Position numbers and translations under genes: made by a program. The notes beneath the pieces were generated by a model that saw only the letters and a program-made list of their open reading frames with translations, was not told the DNA's origin and did no database searches. A stretch of 64,000 nucleotides of DNA from Alphaproteobacteria bacterium (GTDB taxonomy: Bacteria; Pseudomonadota; Alphaproteobacteria; Micropepsales; Micropepsaceae), in contig CANJIS010000008.1 in NCBI GenBank assembly GCA_947474565.1, forward strand, positions 23,540 to 87,539. The letters run 5' to 3'. Shown piece by piece: positions 48,155 through 58,883 of the stretch (its first letter is position 1; each line of letters opens with the position of its first letter).

Positions 48155-49245
48155 CAAGGATCATCACGGTCGGACTGGGTGAGCGGGCTTATGCCATTCA
48201 TGTCGGCAATGGATTGCTGGCCAATGCAGGCGCGCTGATCAAGCCTTTCGCCAAGGGCGTGATGCCGGTGGTCACCGACGCCCATGTCGGCGAGATTCAT
48301 CTGGCGAACTTTCTGCAGGTCATGGGCAAAGCCGGTCTGGATGCGCGTCCTATCGTGATGCCGCCGGGTGAAGGCAGCAAAAGTTTTTCTGGCCTGGAGA
48401 CCGTCTCCAATCAGTTGCTGGACATGGAAATCGGCCGTGGTGGTTTGATCGTGGCCTTGGGTGGCGGGGTGATCGGCGACCTCACCGGCTTTGCCGCCGG
48501 CGTGCTCAAGCGCGGTGTCGCCTTTGCCCAGGTACCAACCACGCTTTTGAGCCAGGTGGATTCTTCCGTCGGCGGCAAGACCGGCATCAACACCAGGCAA
48601 GGCAAGAATCTCGTTGGCGTCTTTCACCAGCCGCGGCTGGTAATCTGCGACATCGCCCTTCTTTCGACCCTGCCCCGGCGTGAACTTCTCGCCGGCTATG
48701 CCGAAGTGGTGAAGTACGGCGCGCTGGGTGATGCCCAGTTCTTCGAATGGCTGGAGCAGAACGGCGTACGGGCTCTTTCCGGCGACCATGAGGCCATGGT
48801 GCATGCCGTGGCCCATTCCTGCCAGTTGAAGGCCGATATCGTGGCGCGCGACGAGCGCGAAACCGGCGAACGCGCCCTGCTTAATCTCGGTCACACCTTC
48901 GGTCATGCCCTGGAAGCGACCACGGGCTATTCCCAGCGGCTGGTGCACGGCGAAGGCGTCGCCATCGGCATGGCGCTGGCCTTCCGGCTTTCGGTCAAGC
49001 TGGGTCTGGCGCCGGGACAGGATGCAGAACGCTTTGTCCGCCACCTCCAGGCCGCCGGTCTGCCCTCGTCCATCGCCGACATTCCCGGGCCCCGTCCCGA
49101 CACCGACGCCCTGATCGCCGCCATGGGACATGACAAGAAGGTGGCCGAAGGCAAGCTCAATTTCATCCTGCTCAAAGGGCTCGGAAAGGCTTTTGTCACC
49201 AGCGATGTTCCCAAAGACGCGCTGCGCGATGTCCTAAACAGCTAA
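48151..49245 (+). CDS. aroB: 3-dehydroquinate synthase
   Basis: AroB cyclises DAHP to 3-dehydroquinate using NAD and a divalent metal. The 364-residue product has GEGSKSFSGLE, VALGGGVIGDLTGFAAGV and the metal-ligand region YAEVVKYGALGD. It also has LLNLGHTFGHALEATTGYSQ and HGEGVAIGMALAFRLS. Length is standard. CAGCT-AAA-AGCTG spans the stop codon (49239-49251). Confidence 0.97.
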   Translation: MTRIITVGLGERAYAIHVGNGLLANAGALIKPFAKGVMPVVTDAHVGEIHLANFLQVMGKAGLDARPIVMPPGEGSKSFSGLETVSNQLLDMEIGRGGLIVALGGGVIGDLTGFAAGVLKRGVAFAQVPTTLLSQVDSSVGGKTGINTRQGKNLVGVFHQPRLVICDIALLSTLPRRELLAGYAEVVKYGALGDAQFFEWLEQNGVRALSGDHEAMVHAVAHSCQLKADIVARDERETGERALLNLGHTFGHALEATTGYSQRLVHGEGVAIGMALAFRLSVKLGLAPGQDAERFVRHLQAAGLPSSIADIPGPRPDTDALIAAMGHDKKVAEGKLNFILLKGLGKAFVTSDVPKDALRDVLNS

Positions 49246-49287
49246 AAGCTGGCATTGTAGCCGGGATTCCCCGTTTAGGACCTGGCG

Positions 49288-50577
49288 ATGGACTTCACCC
49301 TTTTCTATGCCGTGGGCGGCATGCTCCTGCTGCTGCTGGCGGGCGCGTTCTTTTCCGGTTCGGAAACCGCCCTCACCGCCGTATCGCGCGGCCGCATGCA
49401 CCAGCTGGAGAAAGATGGCTCCATCGCCGCCGCCAAGGTCAATCGCCTGATCGCCAACCGCGAGCGCATGATCGGCGCGGTGCTGCTGGGCAATACCTTC
49501 ATCAACATCCTGGCGTCCTCGCTGGCGACGTCGCTGCTGGACACCCATTTCGGACCCCAGGCCGTCGCCATCTCGACGGGGTTGATGACCATCATCATCC
49601 TGGTTTTCGTCGAAGTGCTGCCCAAGACCCTGGCGATTGCGCGCACCGACGGCATGGCGCTTACCTTGGCGACACCGCTTTTGTGGGTCGTCGCCATCCT
49701 GGCCCCCATCGTGGCGACCGTGCAGTGGCTGGTGTGGCGCGTACTATTCCTGTTCGGCGTCAGTTCGGAGCAAACGGACGAGGAAATCTCCGAAGCCGCG
49801 CATGAGGATATTCGCGGTTCGGTCGCCTTGCATCATCAGGAAGGCGGCGTGGAACGCGAGCATCGCAACATGCTGAGCGGCATTCTGGATCTTCGTGAAC
49901 TCAAGGTGAGCGATGTCGCGCTTCACCGCACCAGCATGACCAGCATCGATGCCGATCTGGCGCCCCAGGAAATCTTGAACGCGGTGATGGCCTCCCAGCA
50001 TACCCGCTTGCCGTTATGGCGCGGCGAGCCTGAAAACATCATCGGCGTGCTGCACACCAAACATCTCGTCCAGGCCTTGCTGGAGAACAAGGGCAGCATC
50101 ACATCCATCGACATTGTCAGCCTGGCGGTCCAGCCCTGGTTTGTGCCCGACACCACCACCCTGGAAGAACAGCTGGAGGCCTTTCGCGAACGGCGCAGCC
50201 ATTTCGCCCTTGTGGTGGACGAATATGGCGCCTTGCGCGGACTGGTAACGCTGGAGGACATTCTTTCCGAAATCATCGGCGAATTGCCCGAGGATGTGGA
50301 CGGAGATGGCCGCCCGGATGTGCGCAAACGGCCCGACGGTTCCTATCTGGTGGTCGGCGCCGTGGCTGTGCGTGATCTGAACCGCGAACTGGACTGGAAC
50401 CTGCCCGATGACGGCGCCACCACCATCGCCGGCCTGATAATCCAGGAAGCGGGCACCATTCCCGAAACCGGCCAGCGTTTCGGCTTCTTTGGATTCAAGT
50501 TTGAAGTGCTGCGCCGCCAGCGCAACCAGATCACGGCCTTGAAAGTGATTCCGCCGGTGAAGCCCGAAAAAAACTAA
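49288..50577 (+). CDS. CNNM/CorC-family membrane protein with CBS domains
   Basis: The 429-residue protein has a DUF21 membrane domain (about 1-165) with GAFFSGSETALTAVSRGRMH and VEVLPKTLAIARTDG. A tandem CBS pair follows (about 200-320), with HTRLPLWRGEPENIIGVLHTK and FALVVDEYGALRGLVTLEDIL. The C-terminal CorC/HlyC domain is last. Relatives such as CorB/CorC, MpfA and CNNM export or regulate magnesium. It is about 40 bp downstream of aroB. The 3' end overlaps the stop of bolA by 4 nt. Confidence 0.93.
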   Translation: MDFTLFYAVGGMLLLLLAGAFFSGSETALTAVSRGRMHQLEKDGSIAAAKVNRLIANRERMIGAVLLGNTFINILASSLATSLLDTHFGPQAVAISTGLMTIIILVFVEVLPKTLAIARTDGMALTLATPLLWVVAILAPIVATVQWLVWRVLFLFGVSSEQTDEEISEAAHEDIRGSVALHHQEGGVEREHRNMLSGILDLRELKVSDVALHRTSMTSIDADLAPQEILNAVMASQHTRLPLWRGEPENIIGVLHTKHLVQALLENKGSITSIDIVSLAVQPWFVPDTTTLEEQLEAFRERRSHFALVVDEYGALRGLVTLEDILSEIIGELPEDVDGDGRPDVRKRPDGSYLVVGAVAVRDLNRELDWNLPDDGATTIAGLIIQEAGTIPETGQRFGFFGFKFEVLRRQRNQITALKVIPPVKPEKN

Positions 50578-50849
50578 CGCGCGGCTTCGGCAGGCGTCAG
50601 CGCTTTCAGCGACAGCGCATGCAGGCCGCCGCGGAATTCCGCGTCGAGCGCGGCATAAATGCGGCGCTGGCGTTCCACCCGGGATACGCCTTCAAACTGT
50701 GCCGAAACAATCCGCACGGCGAAATGGGTTTGGCCGCCCGGCCGGTGCCCGGCATGGCCTTCATGCAGGGCGCTTTCATCCTTCACCGCCAATTCCAGCG
50801 GCGCGAAGACGGCGGTCAGTTTGGTATGTATATTTTCTGCGACGGTCAT
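50574..50849 (-). CDS. bolA: BolA family protein
   Basis: BolA proteins pair with monothiol glutaredoxins in Fe-S cluster trafficking. The 91-residue product has the BolA-fold motifs SALHEGHAGHRPGGQTHFAVRI with the cluster-ligand His candidates, FEGVSRVERQRRIYAAL and the C-terminal GLHALSLKALTPAE, where the invariant H in HAL is present. It is divergent from the J-domain gene, an arrangement conserved in alphaproteobacteria. Confidence 0.94.
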   Translation of the reverse strand: MTVAENIHTKLTAVFAPLELAVKDESALHEGHAGHRPGGQTHFAVRIVSAQFEGVSRVERQRRIYAALDAEFRGGLHALSLKALTPAEAAR

Positions 50850-50883
50850 ATTCCCGCCACTTCCCCCGCGCCGGAGGTAAAGT

Positions 50884-50908
50884 CAAGCAATAGCTTTGCT
50901 TGTTTTTT
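50884..50908 (+). terminator. Terminator-like hairpin upstream of the J-domain gene
   Basis: CAAGCAA-TAGCT-TTGCTTG followed by six T residues, on the plus strand, 26 nt before the J-domain ATG. It could stop read-through from the CorC gene across antisense bolA, or act as an attenuator for the J-domain and cobST genes. The stem is AT-rich and only 7 bp. Confidence 0.45.
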
Positions 50909-50934
50909 GCCCGTCCGAGCCCATAATTCACATC

Positions 50935-51543
50935 ATGACCGGCAAAGCCCGCCCCCGTTTCAAAAGCGACATTCGCATCAAGAAAGGCAAAGACGCCGCG
51001 CCGCCGCAGGAGTCCGAAGTGGCGATCTGCGCCATTCCCGATTGCGCCCGCCCCGGCAATTGCCGCGTTCCAAAGTCGCGGGATAATCTGTCGGAACATA
51101 TGTTCGTCTGCGCCGTCCATGCCCGCGCCATCAATGAGTCCTGGGATTTTTTCAAAGGCATGGGCGATGGCGATATCGCCCGCTTCCGGGAAGAAGCCAT
51201 GTTCGGGCATCGCCCGACCTGGCCGATGGGCAAGCGCACGGCCCGCTCCCGCACCGGCCAGGGCCCGGCGACTTTTCATGACCGCCATGCGGTTTTGGAT
51301 GAGGACGATGAATCCGGCCAGCCCCGCCGCCCCGAACGGCAATTGACGCGCCTTCAGGCCATCGCGATGGACACGCTGCAACTGGCCCATAACTCTACCT
51401 TGATCGAGATCAAGGCGCGGTATAAGGAACTCGTAAAGCGGTTCCACCCGGACGCCAATGGCGGCGATCGTGGCGCCGAAGAACGCCTCAAACAGGTCAT
51501 CAAGGCCTATGGTGTGTTGCGCGCCTCGGGCCTTCTGACTTAA
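50935..51543 (+). CDS. J-domain co-chaperone (DnaJ-like)
   Basis: The 202-residue protein has a C-terminal J domain (about 140-200): [20 protein letters not shown] carries the HPD tripeptide that activates DnaK. The N-terminal part has cysteine/histidine motifs [17 protein letters not shown] and [20 protein letters not shown], possibly a metal site, and no G/F region. It is the standard neighbour of bolA and cobST in alphaproteobacteria. Its client is unknown. ATG 50935 fits homologues. Confidence 0.92.
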   Translation: MTGKARPRFKSDIRIKKGKDAAPPQESEVAICAIPDCARPGNCRVPKSRDNLSEHMFVCAVHARAINESWDFFKGMGDGDIARFREEAMFGHRPTWPMGKRTARSRTGQGPATFHDRHAVLDEDDESGQPRRPERQLTRLQAIAMDTLQLAHNSTLIEIKARYKELVKRFHPDANGGDRGAEERLKQVIKAYGVLRASGLLT

Positions 51544-51608
51544 ACCGAACCTCTCCCCCGTCGATATTCCTCAACCCGGCGTGGGCCACGAACGGATTGC
51601 GAGAATTT

Positions 51609-52598
51609 ATGGCCATCACCGAGACATTGGACCAGACAGCCCAGCCCGACAGCATGGTGGATGCCGCTACCCTGTTCGGCATTCAGACCAAGATGAAGGT
51701 GCCGGCTTTCGCCAAACCGAGCGAGCATGTGCCTGAGCGTGATGAGGCTTATCGCTTCGACCGCGACACCACGCTGGCGATCCTGGCGGGCTTTGCCTTC
51801 AACCGGCGCGTGATGATCCAGGGCTATCACGGCACCGGTAAGTCCACCCACATCGAACAGGTCGCCAGCCGTCTTAACTGGCCCTGTATCCGCATCAATC
51901 TCGACAGCCATGTCAGCCGCATCGACTTGATCGGCAAGGACGCCATTGTGCTGAAGGACGGCAAGCAAATCACCGAATTCCGCGAAGGCTTGTTGCCCTG
52001 GGCGCTGCAACGGCCCGTGGCCCTGGTGTTCGACGAATATGACGCCGGCCGCCCTGATGTGATGTTCGTGATTCAGCGCGTGCTGGAAGCGCAAGGCAAG
52101 CTGACGCTGCTGGACCAGAACAAGGTGATCAAGCCGCATCCGGCTTTCCGCCTGTTCTCCACCACCAACACCATCGGCCTGGGCGATACCTCGGGCCTCT
52201 ATCACGGCACCCAGCAGATCAATCAGGGCCAGATGGACCGCTGGAACATCGTCACCACCCTCAACTATCTCAGCCATGATGCCGAGGTGGAGATCGTGCT
52301 GGCCAAGGCGCCGTCCTATAACACCGCCGAGGGCAAGAAGAAGATCGCCGCCATGGTGCGGGTGGCCGACATGACCCGCAACGCCTTCATCAATGGCGAT
52401 CTTTCCACGGTGATGAGCCCGCGCACGGTGATGACCTGGGCGCAAAACGCGGAAATCTTCGGCGATGTCGGTTTCGCCTTTCGCGTCAGCTTCCTCAACA
52501 AATGCGATGAGCTGGAACGCGCCAGTGTGGCGGAATTCTATCAGCGCGCCTTTGGCGAGGAATTGCCGGAGAGCGCCGCGAAAGTGCTCGTCGCGTGA
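51609..52598 (+). CDS. cobS: CobS-type AAA+ ATPase
   Basis: CobS is the AAA+ subunit which, with CobT and CobN, inserts cobalt into hydrogenobyrinic acid diamide. The 329-residue product has the N-terminal [21 protein letters not shown], Walker A in [16 protein letters not shown] near residue 73, and Walker [33 protein letters not shown] includes sensor 1. It lies directly upstream of cobT. The ATG at 51609 has no strong Shine-Dalgarno; a TTG lies four codons earlier. A 9-bp hairpin spans the stop. Confidence 0.93.
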   Translation: MAITETLDQTAQPDSMVDAATLFGIQTKMKVPAFAKPSEHVPERDEAYRFDRDTTLAILAGFAFNRRVMIQGYHGTGKSTHIEQVASRLNWPCIRINLDSHVSRIDLIGKDAIVLKDGKQITEFREGLLPWALQRPVALVFDEYDAGRPDVMFVIQRVLEAQGKLTLLDQNKVIKPHPAFRLFSTTNTIGLGDTSGLYHGTQQINQGQMDRWNIVTTLNYLSHDAEVEIVLAKAPSYNTAEGKKKIAAMVRVADMTRNAFINGDLSTVMSPRTVMTWAQNAEIFGDVGFAFRVSFLNKCDELERASVAEFYQRAFGEELPESAAKVLVA

Positions 52599-52607
52599 GC
52601 GACGAGC
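52586..52607 (+). terminator. Hairpin spanning the cobS stop codon
   Basis: GCTCGTCGC-GTGA-GCGACGAGC is a perfect 9-bp stem. The loop holds the TGA stop. No U-tract follows, and a REP-like palindrome begins one base later. Confidence 0.55.
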
Positions 52608-52631
52608 ATCCCTGCGCAGGCGGGGATCCAG
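52608..52631. repeat. REP-like palindrome, copy 2
   Basis: ATCCCTGC-GCAG-GCGGGGAT followed by CCAG, with one T-G wobble in the stem. It shares the core and flanking CCAG with the element at 22021-22044, and fills the cobS-cobT gap. Confidence 0.65.
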
Positions 52632-52644
52632 TTAAAGGGAAGCC

Positions 52645-54474
52645 GTGAGCAAACCCGAAAACCCCTCCGAACCTTTTAAGCGGGCCGTCGCCGTCGCGGT
52701 GCGCTCCCTGGCGGGTGAGCCGGAGCTGGAAGTCGCTTTCTCCAGCGAGCCGCCATCGCTCAAAGGCCTGAAGGCGCGCCTGCCCAGCCCGCCGCGCAAT
52801 CTCAAGCCGCAAGAGATCGCGCTGGTGCGCGGCGTCGGCGACGCATACGCCCTGCGCAAGGCCTATCACGACGAAAAGCTCAATGCCCGTCTCAAGCCGC
52901 AGTCGCCAGAGGCCGGCGCCATCTTCGACGCCGCGGAAAGCGCCCGTGTCGAAGCCATCGGCGCTCTGGCCATGGAAGGCGTGAAGCAAAACCTCGCCGC
53001 CCAGCTGGAACAGCTCATGGTGGCCAAGGGGCTGGGCCGCGCCAAATCCAAGGACGAAGTCGGCATCGCCGATGTGCTGGGACTGATGGTTCGCGAAGCC
53101 CTGACCGGTGAAAAGCCGCCCGCCACCCTGAACGACGCGGTCAATCTCTGGCGGCCTTTCATCGAAGAACGGGTCGCCGCTGATATCGCCCAGATGCCGG
53201 GTGCGCTGCGTGACCAGAAGGCGTTCGCCCGCCTCACCCGCACACTTTTGAACCATCTGACGATGGGCGAGCAAAAAGACGCCGGCCCGGACGAAAGCGC
53301 CGAGAGCGAAAATAACGAAAACCAGAATGAAGGCTCCGACGACCAGCAGACCGAAGAGCAAGGCGAAGCCGGCGAAGTCCAGGAATCCGAAGAAGGCCAG
53401 GAAGACGGTCAGGAAAGCGACATCGACGCCCTGCCCGAACAATCCGACGACCTGACCCAGGCGGATGAGCCGGATGATGGCCAGCGGCCCAATCGCGAAC
53501 CGGCTTTTTCCGGTCAGGATAACTGGGGCTACAAAGTCTATACCGCCCAGTTCGACGAAGAGATTTACGCGCCCGATCTGTGCGACGCCGAAGAACTGGC
53601 GCGGCTGCGCGGTTTCCTGGACCAGCAACTGGCGCCGATGAGTTCTGTTGTATCGCGCCTGGCAAACAAACTGCAGCGATTGCTGCTGGCCCAGCAGAAC
53701 CGGCATTGGGAATTCGATCTGGAAGAAGGCATGCTCGATACCTCGCGCCTGCCCCGCATCATCATTGATGCCATGTATTCGCTCTCCTTCAAGCGGGAAA
53801 AGGACACAACCTTCCGCGATACCGTCGTCACCCTGCTGCTGGACAATTCCGGCTCCATGCGCGGCCGCCCCATCATGGTGGCAGCGATGTGCGCCGACAT
53901 ATTGGGCCGCACGCTGGAACGCTGCGCCGTCAAGACAGAAATACTCGGCTTCACCACCCGCGCCTGGAAAGGCGGCTTGTCACGCGAGAAGTGGACGCAG
54001 GAAGGCAAACCCGCCCACCCCGGCCGCCTGAACGATTTGCGCCACATCGTCTACAAGGCCGCCGATGAGCCGTGGCGCCGCGCCAAGAAAAATCTCGGCC
54101 TGATGATGCGCGAAGGGCTGCTCAAGGAAAATATCGACGGCGAAGCCCTGATGTGGGCTTACAAGCGGCTGATGGCCCGCCCGGAGCAGCGCAAGATTCT
54201 GATGGTGATCTCGGACGGCGCGCCGGTGGACGACTCCACGCTTTCGGTCAATTCCGGCAATTACCTGGAACGGCATCTGCGCCGGGTGATCGAGGAAGTC
54301 GAAACCCGCTCACCGGTGGAATTGACCGCCATCGGCATCGGTCATGACGTGACGCGTTACTACAAGCGCGCGGTGACCATTGTGGATGCAGAACAGCTGG
54401 GCGGCGCCATGACCACCCAACTTATTTCTCTGTTCGAAGAAGACGCGGCACGCAACGCGCACCGGCGTGCTTAA
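52645..54474 (+). CDS. cobT: CobT-type VWA-domain protein
   Basis: CobT is the von Willebrand A partner of CobS. The 609-residue product has an N-terminal helical part, then a very acidic Glu/Asp/Gln-rich linker (about 210-285) containing [20 protein letters not shown]. The C-terminal VWA domain has an intact [20 protein letters not shown] near residue 398 and [13 protein letters not shown]. The start is a GTG. No cobN or other cobalamin gene is in the window, so cobalt chelation is inferred from family membership. Methylmalonyl-CoA mutase nearby at least shows a need for B12. Confidence 0.93.
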   Translation: MSKPENPSEPFKRAVAVAVRSLAGEPELEVAFSSEPPSLKGLKARLPSPPRNLKPQEIALVRGVGDAYALRKAYHDEKLNARLKPQSPEAGAIFDAAESARVEAIGALAMEGVKQNLAAQLEQLMVAKGLGRAKSKDEVGIADVLGLMVREALTGEKPPATLNDAVNLWRPFIEERVAADIAQMPGALRDQKAFARLTRTLLNHLTMGEQKDAGPDESAESENNENQNEGSDDQQTEEQGEAGEVQESEEGQEDGQESDIDALPEQSDDLTQADEPDDGQRPNREPAFSGQDNWGYKVYTAQFDEEIYAPDLCDAEELARLRGFLDQQLAPMSSVVSRLANKLQRLLLAQQNRHWEFDLEEGMLDTSRLPRIIIDAMYSLSFKREKDTTFRDTVVTLLLDNSGSMRGRPIMVAAMCADILGRTLERCAVKTEILGFTTRAWKGGLSREKWTQEGKPAHPGRLNDLRHIVYKAADEPWRRAKKNLGLMMREGLLKENIDGEALMWAYKRLMARPEQRKILMVISDGAPVDDSTLSVNSGNYLERHLRRVIEEVETRSPVELTAIGIGHDVTRYYKRAVTIVDAEQLGGAMTTQLISLFEEDAARNAHRRA

Positions 54475-54552
54475 TTATGGTTGCGCGGCCTGCGGAAGTC
54501 GCCTAGCGCCAGCGTGGGCGACGCGAGGCCACACTTTTCCGGGCCGACGCTC

Positions 54553-55311
54553 CTAATAACCGTTACGGCCATTCAAAGGCCGCATCGTTGCGCGCAGCAG
54601 CCAGTAAGGCGCCAGCAACAGCACAGACATGCCGGCGAACACGGCAAAATGCGCGATGGCGGAATCCGTCCAGCTCTCCGTCACCCCTGCAAAGGCCGCC
54701 GGGTAATAGATCAAACTGAACACAAACGAAGCCGCCAGGGACGCCACCAGCGGCGCTGACCACCAGCGCGGTCCGCGGGCGGCATCAAAGAAGGTGATGG
54801 CCACGAAGTTGGCGGCCAGGAAAGCGGCGCCAAAGGAAAACACGGTCCGCCCGGTGATGGCCGGCATGGTCACGACCAACTGATCGATATTGCTGGGGTT
54901 GATCAGGATCACCAGAAGGCCGACGACCAGCGCCGCCAGCAGATGGGCAAAGGCATAACCGGGGCCATAGCGGCGGTTGGTGAGATGAATGGTATACCAG
55001 CAGCCGGGCAGGATCAGGTCGCTGATCCCCAGGCCAGCGTCCCGAATCGGGGCGGGCATGCCGCCGAACGGAAACAGGGCATCGGCATAGAGGTAGGCCG
55101 CGCCCAACAGCACCAGCAGCAAACTGACGGGAATCACCAGCCGTACGGCGGCCAGGCCAAGGATGGCTGCCTTCTCCCACCGGGTAAGCTCGGTAGGGCC
55201 GCCATAAGCGCGTATCGGCGGCGGCCAGACGGGATCGTCGGCGTGCCGGGCGGCATAGCGCGACTGTTCAGCCGCGATGCTGCGATATTCAGAAGCCCTC
55301 ACAATACCCAT
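54553..55311 (-). CDS. Polytopic membrane protein, possibly VUT/YhhQ family
   Basis: The 252-residue product has a soluble, Arg-rich N-terminus and about six hydrophobic segments from residue 48 onward. The segment AFLAANFVAITFFDAARGPR followed by WWSAPLVASLAASFVFSLIY resembles the VUT (queuosine precursor transport) family, whose members have an equivalent D-x-x-R-x-WW-x-x-P motif. Transport of 7-cyano-7-deazaguanine is therefore possible but not proven. It is convergent with cobT and divergent from nothing close. The extended N-terminus is atypical. Confidence 0.5.
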   Translation of the reverse strand: MGIVRASEYRSIAAEQSRYAARHADDPVWPPPIRAYGGPTELTRWEKAAILGLAAVRLVIPVSLLLVLLGAAYLYADALFPFGGMPAPIRDAGLGISDLILPGCWYTIHLTNRRYGPGYAFAHLLAALVVGLLVILINPSNIDQLVVTMPAITGRTVFSFGAAFLAANFVAITFFDAARGPRWWSAPLVASLAASFVFSLIYYPAAFAGVTESWTDSAIAHFAVFAGMSVLLLAPYWLLRATMRPLNGRNGY

Positions 55312-55375
55312 TCCTCGCGCCCGGACGCATTACCGCCCTGGCGCATTTCGAGACACGATGGGGAAGGCATCGCAA

Positions 55376-55403
55376 AGCCCGTGCCGTTCAAGGCACGAGG
55401 GCT
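55376..55403 (-). terminator. Terminator of rpmB
   Basis: AGCCC-GTGCC, loop GTTCAA, then GGCAC-GA-GGGCT: a 10-bp stem with a 2-nt bulge, 27 nt after the rpmB stop on the minus strand, followed there by TTTGCG. Confidence 0.5.
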
Positions 55404-55429
55404 AATGGATCAAAGGGTAAGAGAGAGGC

Positions 55430-55726
55430 TTAAGCCGACGCCTGAGCGGCGGTCTTCTTGGCGATGGCGCGCTTCAGGCGCAGGGCCTTCGGCGACAGCA
55501 CGCCGTCCTTGGCCTTGAGCAGGAAGGGATCCAGACCGCCGACCTTGTCCACCGTACGCAGGGTGTTCATGGCGATCTTCAGCTTGTAGCTGTTGCCCAG
55601 GGACTCGCTCACCAGATCAATGATCTGGAGATTCGGACGGTAAATCCGCTTGGTCTTGTTGTTGGCGTGGCTGACATTGTTGCCAACCTGGGTACCTTTA
55701 CCGGTCAATTCGCAGCGACGAGCCAT
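55430..55726 (-). CDS. rpmB: 50S ribosomal protein L28
   Basis: The 98-residue product starts MARRCELTGKGTQVGNNVSH and has NNKTKRIYRPNLQ, both invariant L28 motifs. The C-terminus ends in an Ala/Lys-rich tail common in alphaproteobacteria. It retains one Cys but lacks the four-cysteine zinc motif of some L28 proteins. It is divergent from the DUF3108 gene, a conserved arrangement. Confidence 0.97.
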   Translation of the reverse strand: MARRCELTGKGTQVGNNVSHANNKTKRIYRPNLQIIDLVSESLGNSYKLKIAMNTLRTVDKVGGLDPFLLKAKDGVLSPKALRLKRAIAKKTAAQASA

Positions 55727-55908
55727 GGGAATCTCTTCAAAATCCGGGGGTTTGGGCCGGAAGGGCCGGACTTCTACGGGAGGCAGGCCGGATGGTCAAG
55801 CCGGACCTCACGCCCCCCGGGCAAGCCCCGGGAGGGGCTTGGACATTTGCCCCTTTGGTGTTTGGAACATTATAATGGGTCTCAGGTCACCGGGGGGCCG
55901 GAGGAACC

Positions 55909-56760
55909 ATGAAGTATCGCTATCTGCCAGTGCTGTTTGCCGTCCTTGCCGCCTCAAATGGGGCTGGCCCTGCCTGGGCTGCCGGGGGCGCGGGGTCCGA
56001 TGCGGGCGCCCAAGCGGGCGGCGATCAGATTCAGGTCGCCATGACCATGTATGCCGGCGGCATCAGTTTTGGAAAAATGGATCTCGACACCACCTTCCGC
56101 GACAACGCCTATCATTCGGTCTCCAACTTCCAGACCTCGGGCGCGGTGAGTGCCTTCTGGCAGGCGGAAATCCAGGCCACGTCCTCCGGCAAGGTCGCTT
56201 CCAAGACGCTGCAACCGGCGCTGTATGATTCCTTCGACATCAACCGCACCGGCAAAAAGCAGGAAATCTACCTCACCTACGACAATGGCGTGCCCAAGCT
56301 GTTCGCCAATCCGGTCTATTCGACCACCGGCTTCGAAGTGAAACCGGAAGACCAGAAGGACACGCTCGATCCTTTGAGCGCCGTCACCCATATCGTCAGC
56401 GGCGTCGCCAGCGATGCCGGCAACCCCTGCAATTTCACCACCCGCATCTTCGATGGCCGCCGCCTCTACAGCATCTCGCTGAGCAAGATGAAGGACACCG
56501 ACATCAAGATGGACAACGGCCTTTACGCCGGCAAAGCCACGCAGTGCCAGGCGCGCTACAAAGCCATCGGCGGCATGCGGCCGCGCGTGCTCCGCACCAA
56601 CGAAGCGTTCCCTATGATCAATGTCTGGATGGTGACGGTGAAGGGCGCCAACGGACATGACTTCGCGGTGCCGGTGCGGCTGTGGGCCGATACCAAGTAT
56701 GGTCAACTTTCTGTCGTGGCCGACACGCTGAAGGTCAACGGTCAGGCTGTTAAGTCTTAA
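55909..56760 (+). CDS. Exported DUF3108 protein
   Basis: The 283-residue product has a signal peptide, [20 protein letters not shown], with cleavage near AWA. The DUF3108 region follows: [20 protein letters not shown], the [15 protein letters not shown] strand and [13 protein letters not shown]. The C-terminal [20 protein letters not shown] is a strong match to the family. The beta-rich fold and export suggest a periplasmic or outer-membrane-associated role; none is established. The stop overlaps that of methylmalonyl-CoA mutase by 4 nt. Confidence 0.88.
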   Translation: MKYRYLPVLFAVLAASNGAGPAWAAGGAGSDAGAQAGGDQIQVAMTMYAGGISFGKMDLDTTFRDNAYHSVSNFQTSGAVSAFWQAEIQATSSGKVASKTLQPALYDSFDINRTGKKQEIYLTYDNGVPKLFANPVYSTTGFEVKPEDQKDTLDPLSAVTHIVSGVASDAGNPCNFTTRIFDGRRLYSISLSKMKDTDIKMDNGLYAGKATQCQARYKAIGGMRPRVLRTNEAFPMINVWMVTVKGANGHDFAVPVRLWADTKYGQLSVVADTLKVNGQAVKS

Positions 56761-58883
56761 GGTTCGTTTCTGCGCAACCGGGCGCGGATAAGACCCAGCA
56801 CGGATCGTGCTGCGTCCGGCACATGCGTTCCCGGACCGAAGATTGCCGCCACGCCTGCCGCACGCAGCGCGTCATAATCCTGCTGCGGGATCACGCCACC
56901 GACAAAGACCAGCACGTCGCGCCCCCGCGCCTTCAACGCCGCGATCACCTGCGGCACCAGGGTGAGATGGCCGCCTGCCAGGGTTGATATACCGACTGCA
57001 TCCACCTGGGCCTTCACCGCATCATCCGCCACTTCTTCCGGCGTCTGGAACAGCGCCCCGATTTCAATCTCGAATCCCAGATCGGCAAAGGCCGAGGCGA
57101 TCAGCTTGGCGCCCCGGTCATGGCCGTCCTGGCCGATTTTGGCGACCAGCACGCGGGGCTTGCGTCCCGTCTCTTTGGCGAAGCTGGCAACATCATCCTG
57201 GATATCGCCAAGTCCGCTATGCGAAGCGCCATAGACACCGCTGACCGATTTTATTTCAGCCTTGTGCCGCCCGAACACGTCTTCCAGCGCCATCGAGACT
57301 TCGCCCAGCGTGGCGCGGGCGCGCATGGCATCCACCGCCAGCGCCAACAGATTGCCGCCGGCTTTGGCCCCATTCTTCAAGGCCTCCAGCGTAGCCGTTA
57401 CTTTGGCGCCATCGCGCGATGCCTTGATCTTCTCCAATCTTGCGACCTGTGCCGCGCGCACCTTGCTGTTGTCGATGGCGCGAACGTCTATCGGCCCTTC
57501 CTGTTCGCGAGCGAATTTGTTCACCCCCACGATCACGTCTTCGCCCTGATCAATGCGCGCCTGACGCCGCGCGGCAGCCGCCTCGATTTCCAGCTTGGGA
57601 AGTCCGGCTTCCACCGCCTGCATCATTCCGCCCATGGTTTCGATACGGGCAATCAGGTCTCGCGCCGCCACGCCCAGCGAATGGGTCAGCGCCTCGACAT
57701 AGTAGGACCCGGCCAACGGATCGATCACCCGCGTCATACCCGCTTCATGTTGCAGGATCAGTTGGGTGCCCAGCGCCACCCGGGCCGATTGTTCGGTGGG
57801 CAGCGCGATGGCTTCGTCAAACGCATTGGTGTGCAGCGATTGGGTGCCACCCATCACCGCCGCCAGCGCTTCCACCGTGGTGCGCACGATATTGTTGGCG
57901 GGATCCTGTTCGGTCAGCGACACGCCCGATGTCTGGCAATGGGTCCGCAGCATCAGGCTTTCGGGATTCTTCGCCCCCAGTTCGGCCATCATCCCGGCCC
58001 ACAGCGACCGCGCCGCACGCAGCTTGGCCACCTCCATGAAAAAATTCATGCCGATGCCGAAGAAGAAGGACAAGCGCGGGGCGAATTCATCCAGCGTCAA
58101 TCCACGCGCCTGCGCGGCACGCACATAGGCCATGCCGTCGGCCAGGGTGAAGGCCAACTCCTGCACCGCGGTCGCGCCGGCCTCATGCATGTGATAGCCG
58201 CTGATGGATATGGAATTGAATTTCGGCATTTTCGCCGCGCCATAGGCGATGACGTCACCCACGATCCGCATCGAAGGCGCGGGCGGATAGACATAGGTGT
58301 TGCGCACCATGAATTCCTTCAGAATGTCGTTCTGAATGGTGCCGGAGAGGCTTGAAGGCGGCACGCCCTGCTCTTCACCCGCCACGATGAACGCCGCCAG
58401 CACCGGCAGCACCGCGCCGTTCATCGTCATGGAAACGCTCATCTTGTCGAGCGGTATGCCGTCGAACAGGATTTTCATGTCCTCGACGGTGTCGATCGCC
58501 ACGCCGGCCTTGCCGACATCGCCTTCGACACGCGGATGATCGCTGTCGTAACCGCGATGGGTGGCCAGATCGAACGCCACCGACAGGCCCGCCTGCCCTT
58601 CCTTCAAATTCTTGCGGAAGAAGAGATTGGATTCCTCGGCGGTGGAAAAACCGGAATACTGCCGGATGGTCCAGGGCCGGCCGGCATACATGCTGGCCCG
58701 CACCCCGCGCGTGTAGGGAAATTGCCCCGGAGGGGCGGCTCGCTCCAGCCCATCCAGATCGGCTTCGGTATAAAGCGGCTTCACCGCGATGCCTTCGGGC
58801 GTCTGCCAGATCAGGCTTTCGGGCGAGCGGGTCTTCAGTTCCCGCGCTGCCGCTTCGGCCCATGCCTTGAGGGAATCGCTCAT
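56757..58883 (-). CDS. scpA: Methylmalonyl-CoA mutase
   Basis: This adenosylcobalamin enzyme interconverts methylmalonyl-CoA and succinyl-CoA, needed for propionate and branched-chain catabolism. The 708-residue product has the TIM barrel with [37 protein letters not shown] and [20 protein letters not shown]. The C-terminal B12 domain has the DxHxxG lower ligand in [15 protein letters not shown]. It is a full-length catalytic subunit, so it may work as a homodimer; no small subunit or meaB lies alongside. ATG 58883 was chosen over an upstream TTG. Confidence 0.96.
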   Translation of the reverse strand: MSDSLKAWAEAAARELKTRSPESLIWQTPEGIAVKPLYTEADLDGLERAAPPGQFPYTRGVRASMYAGRPWTIRQYSGFSTAEESNLFFRKNLKEGQAGLSVAFDLATHRGYDSDHPRVEGDVGKAGVAIDTVEDMKILFDGIPLDKMSVSMTMNGAVLPVLAAFIVAGEEQGVPPSSLSGTIQNDILKEFMVRNTYVYPPAPSMRIVGDVIAYGAAKMPKFNSISISGYHMHEAGATAVQELAFTLADGMAYVRAAQARGLTLDEFAPRLSFFFGIGMNFFMEVAKLRAARSLWAGMMAELGAKNPESLMLRTHCQTSGVSLTEQDPANNIVRTTVEALAAVMGGTQSLHTNAFDEAIALPTEQSARVALGTQLILQHEAGMTRVIDPLAGSYYVEALTHSLGVAARDLIARIETMGGMMQAVEAGLPKLEIEAAAARRQARIDQGEDVIVGVNKFAREQEGPIDVRAIDNSKVRAAQVARLEKIKASRDGAKVTATLEALKNGAKAGGNLLALAVDAMRARATLGEVSMALEDVFGRHKAEIKSVSGVYGASHSGLGDIQDDVASFAKETGRKPRVLVAKIGQDGHDRGAKLIASAFADLGFEIEIGALFQTPEEVADDAVKAQVDAVGISTLAGGHLTLVPQVIAALKARGRDVLVFVGGVIPQQDYDALRAAGVAAIFGPGTHVPDAARSVLGLIRARLRRNEP

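Noticed and set aside
51609..54474. MoxR-VWA pair as a defence system (ternary or BREX-like)
   Set aside because: The sequences match CobS and CobT over their full length, and the locus is conserved core, with no nuclease or effector alongside.
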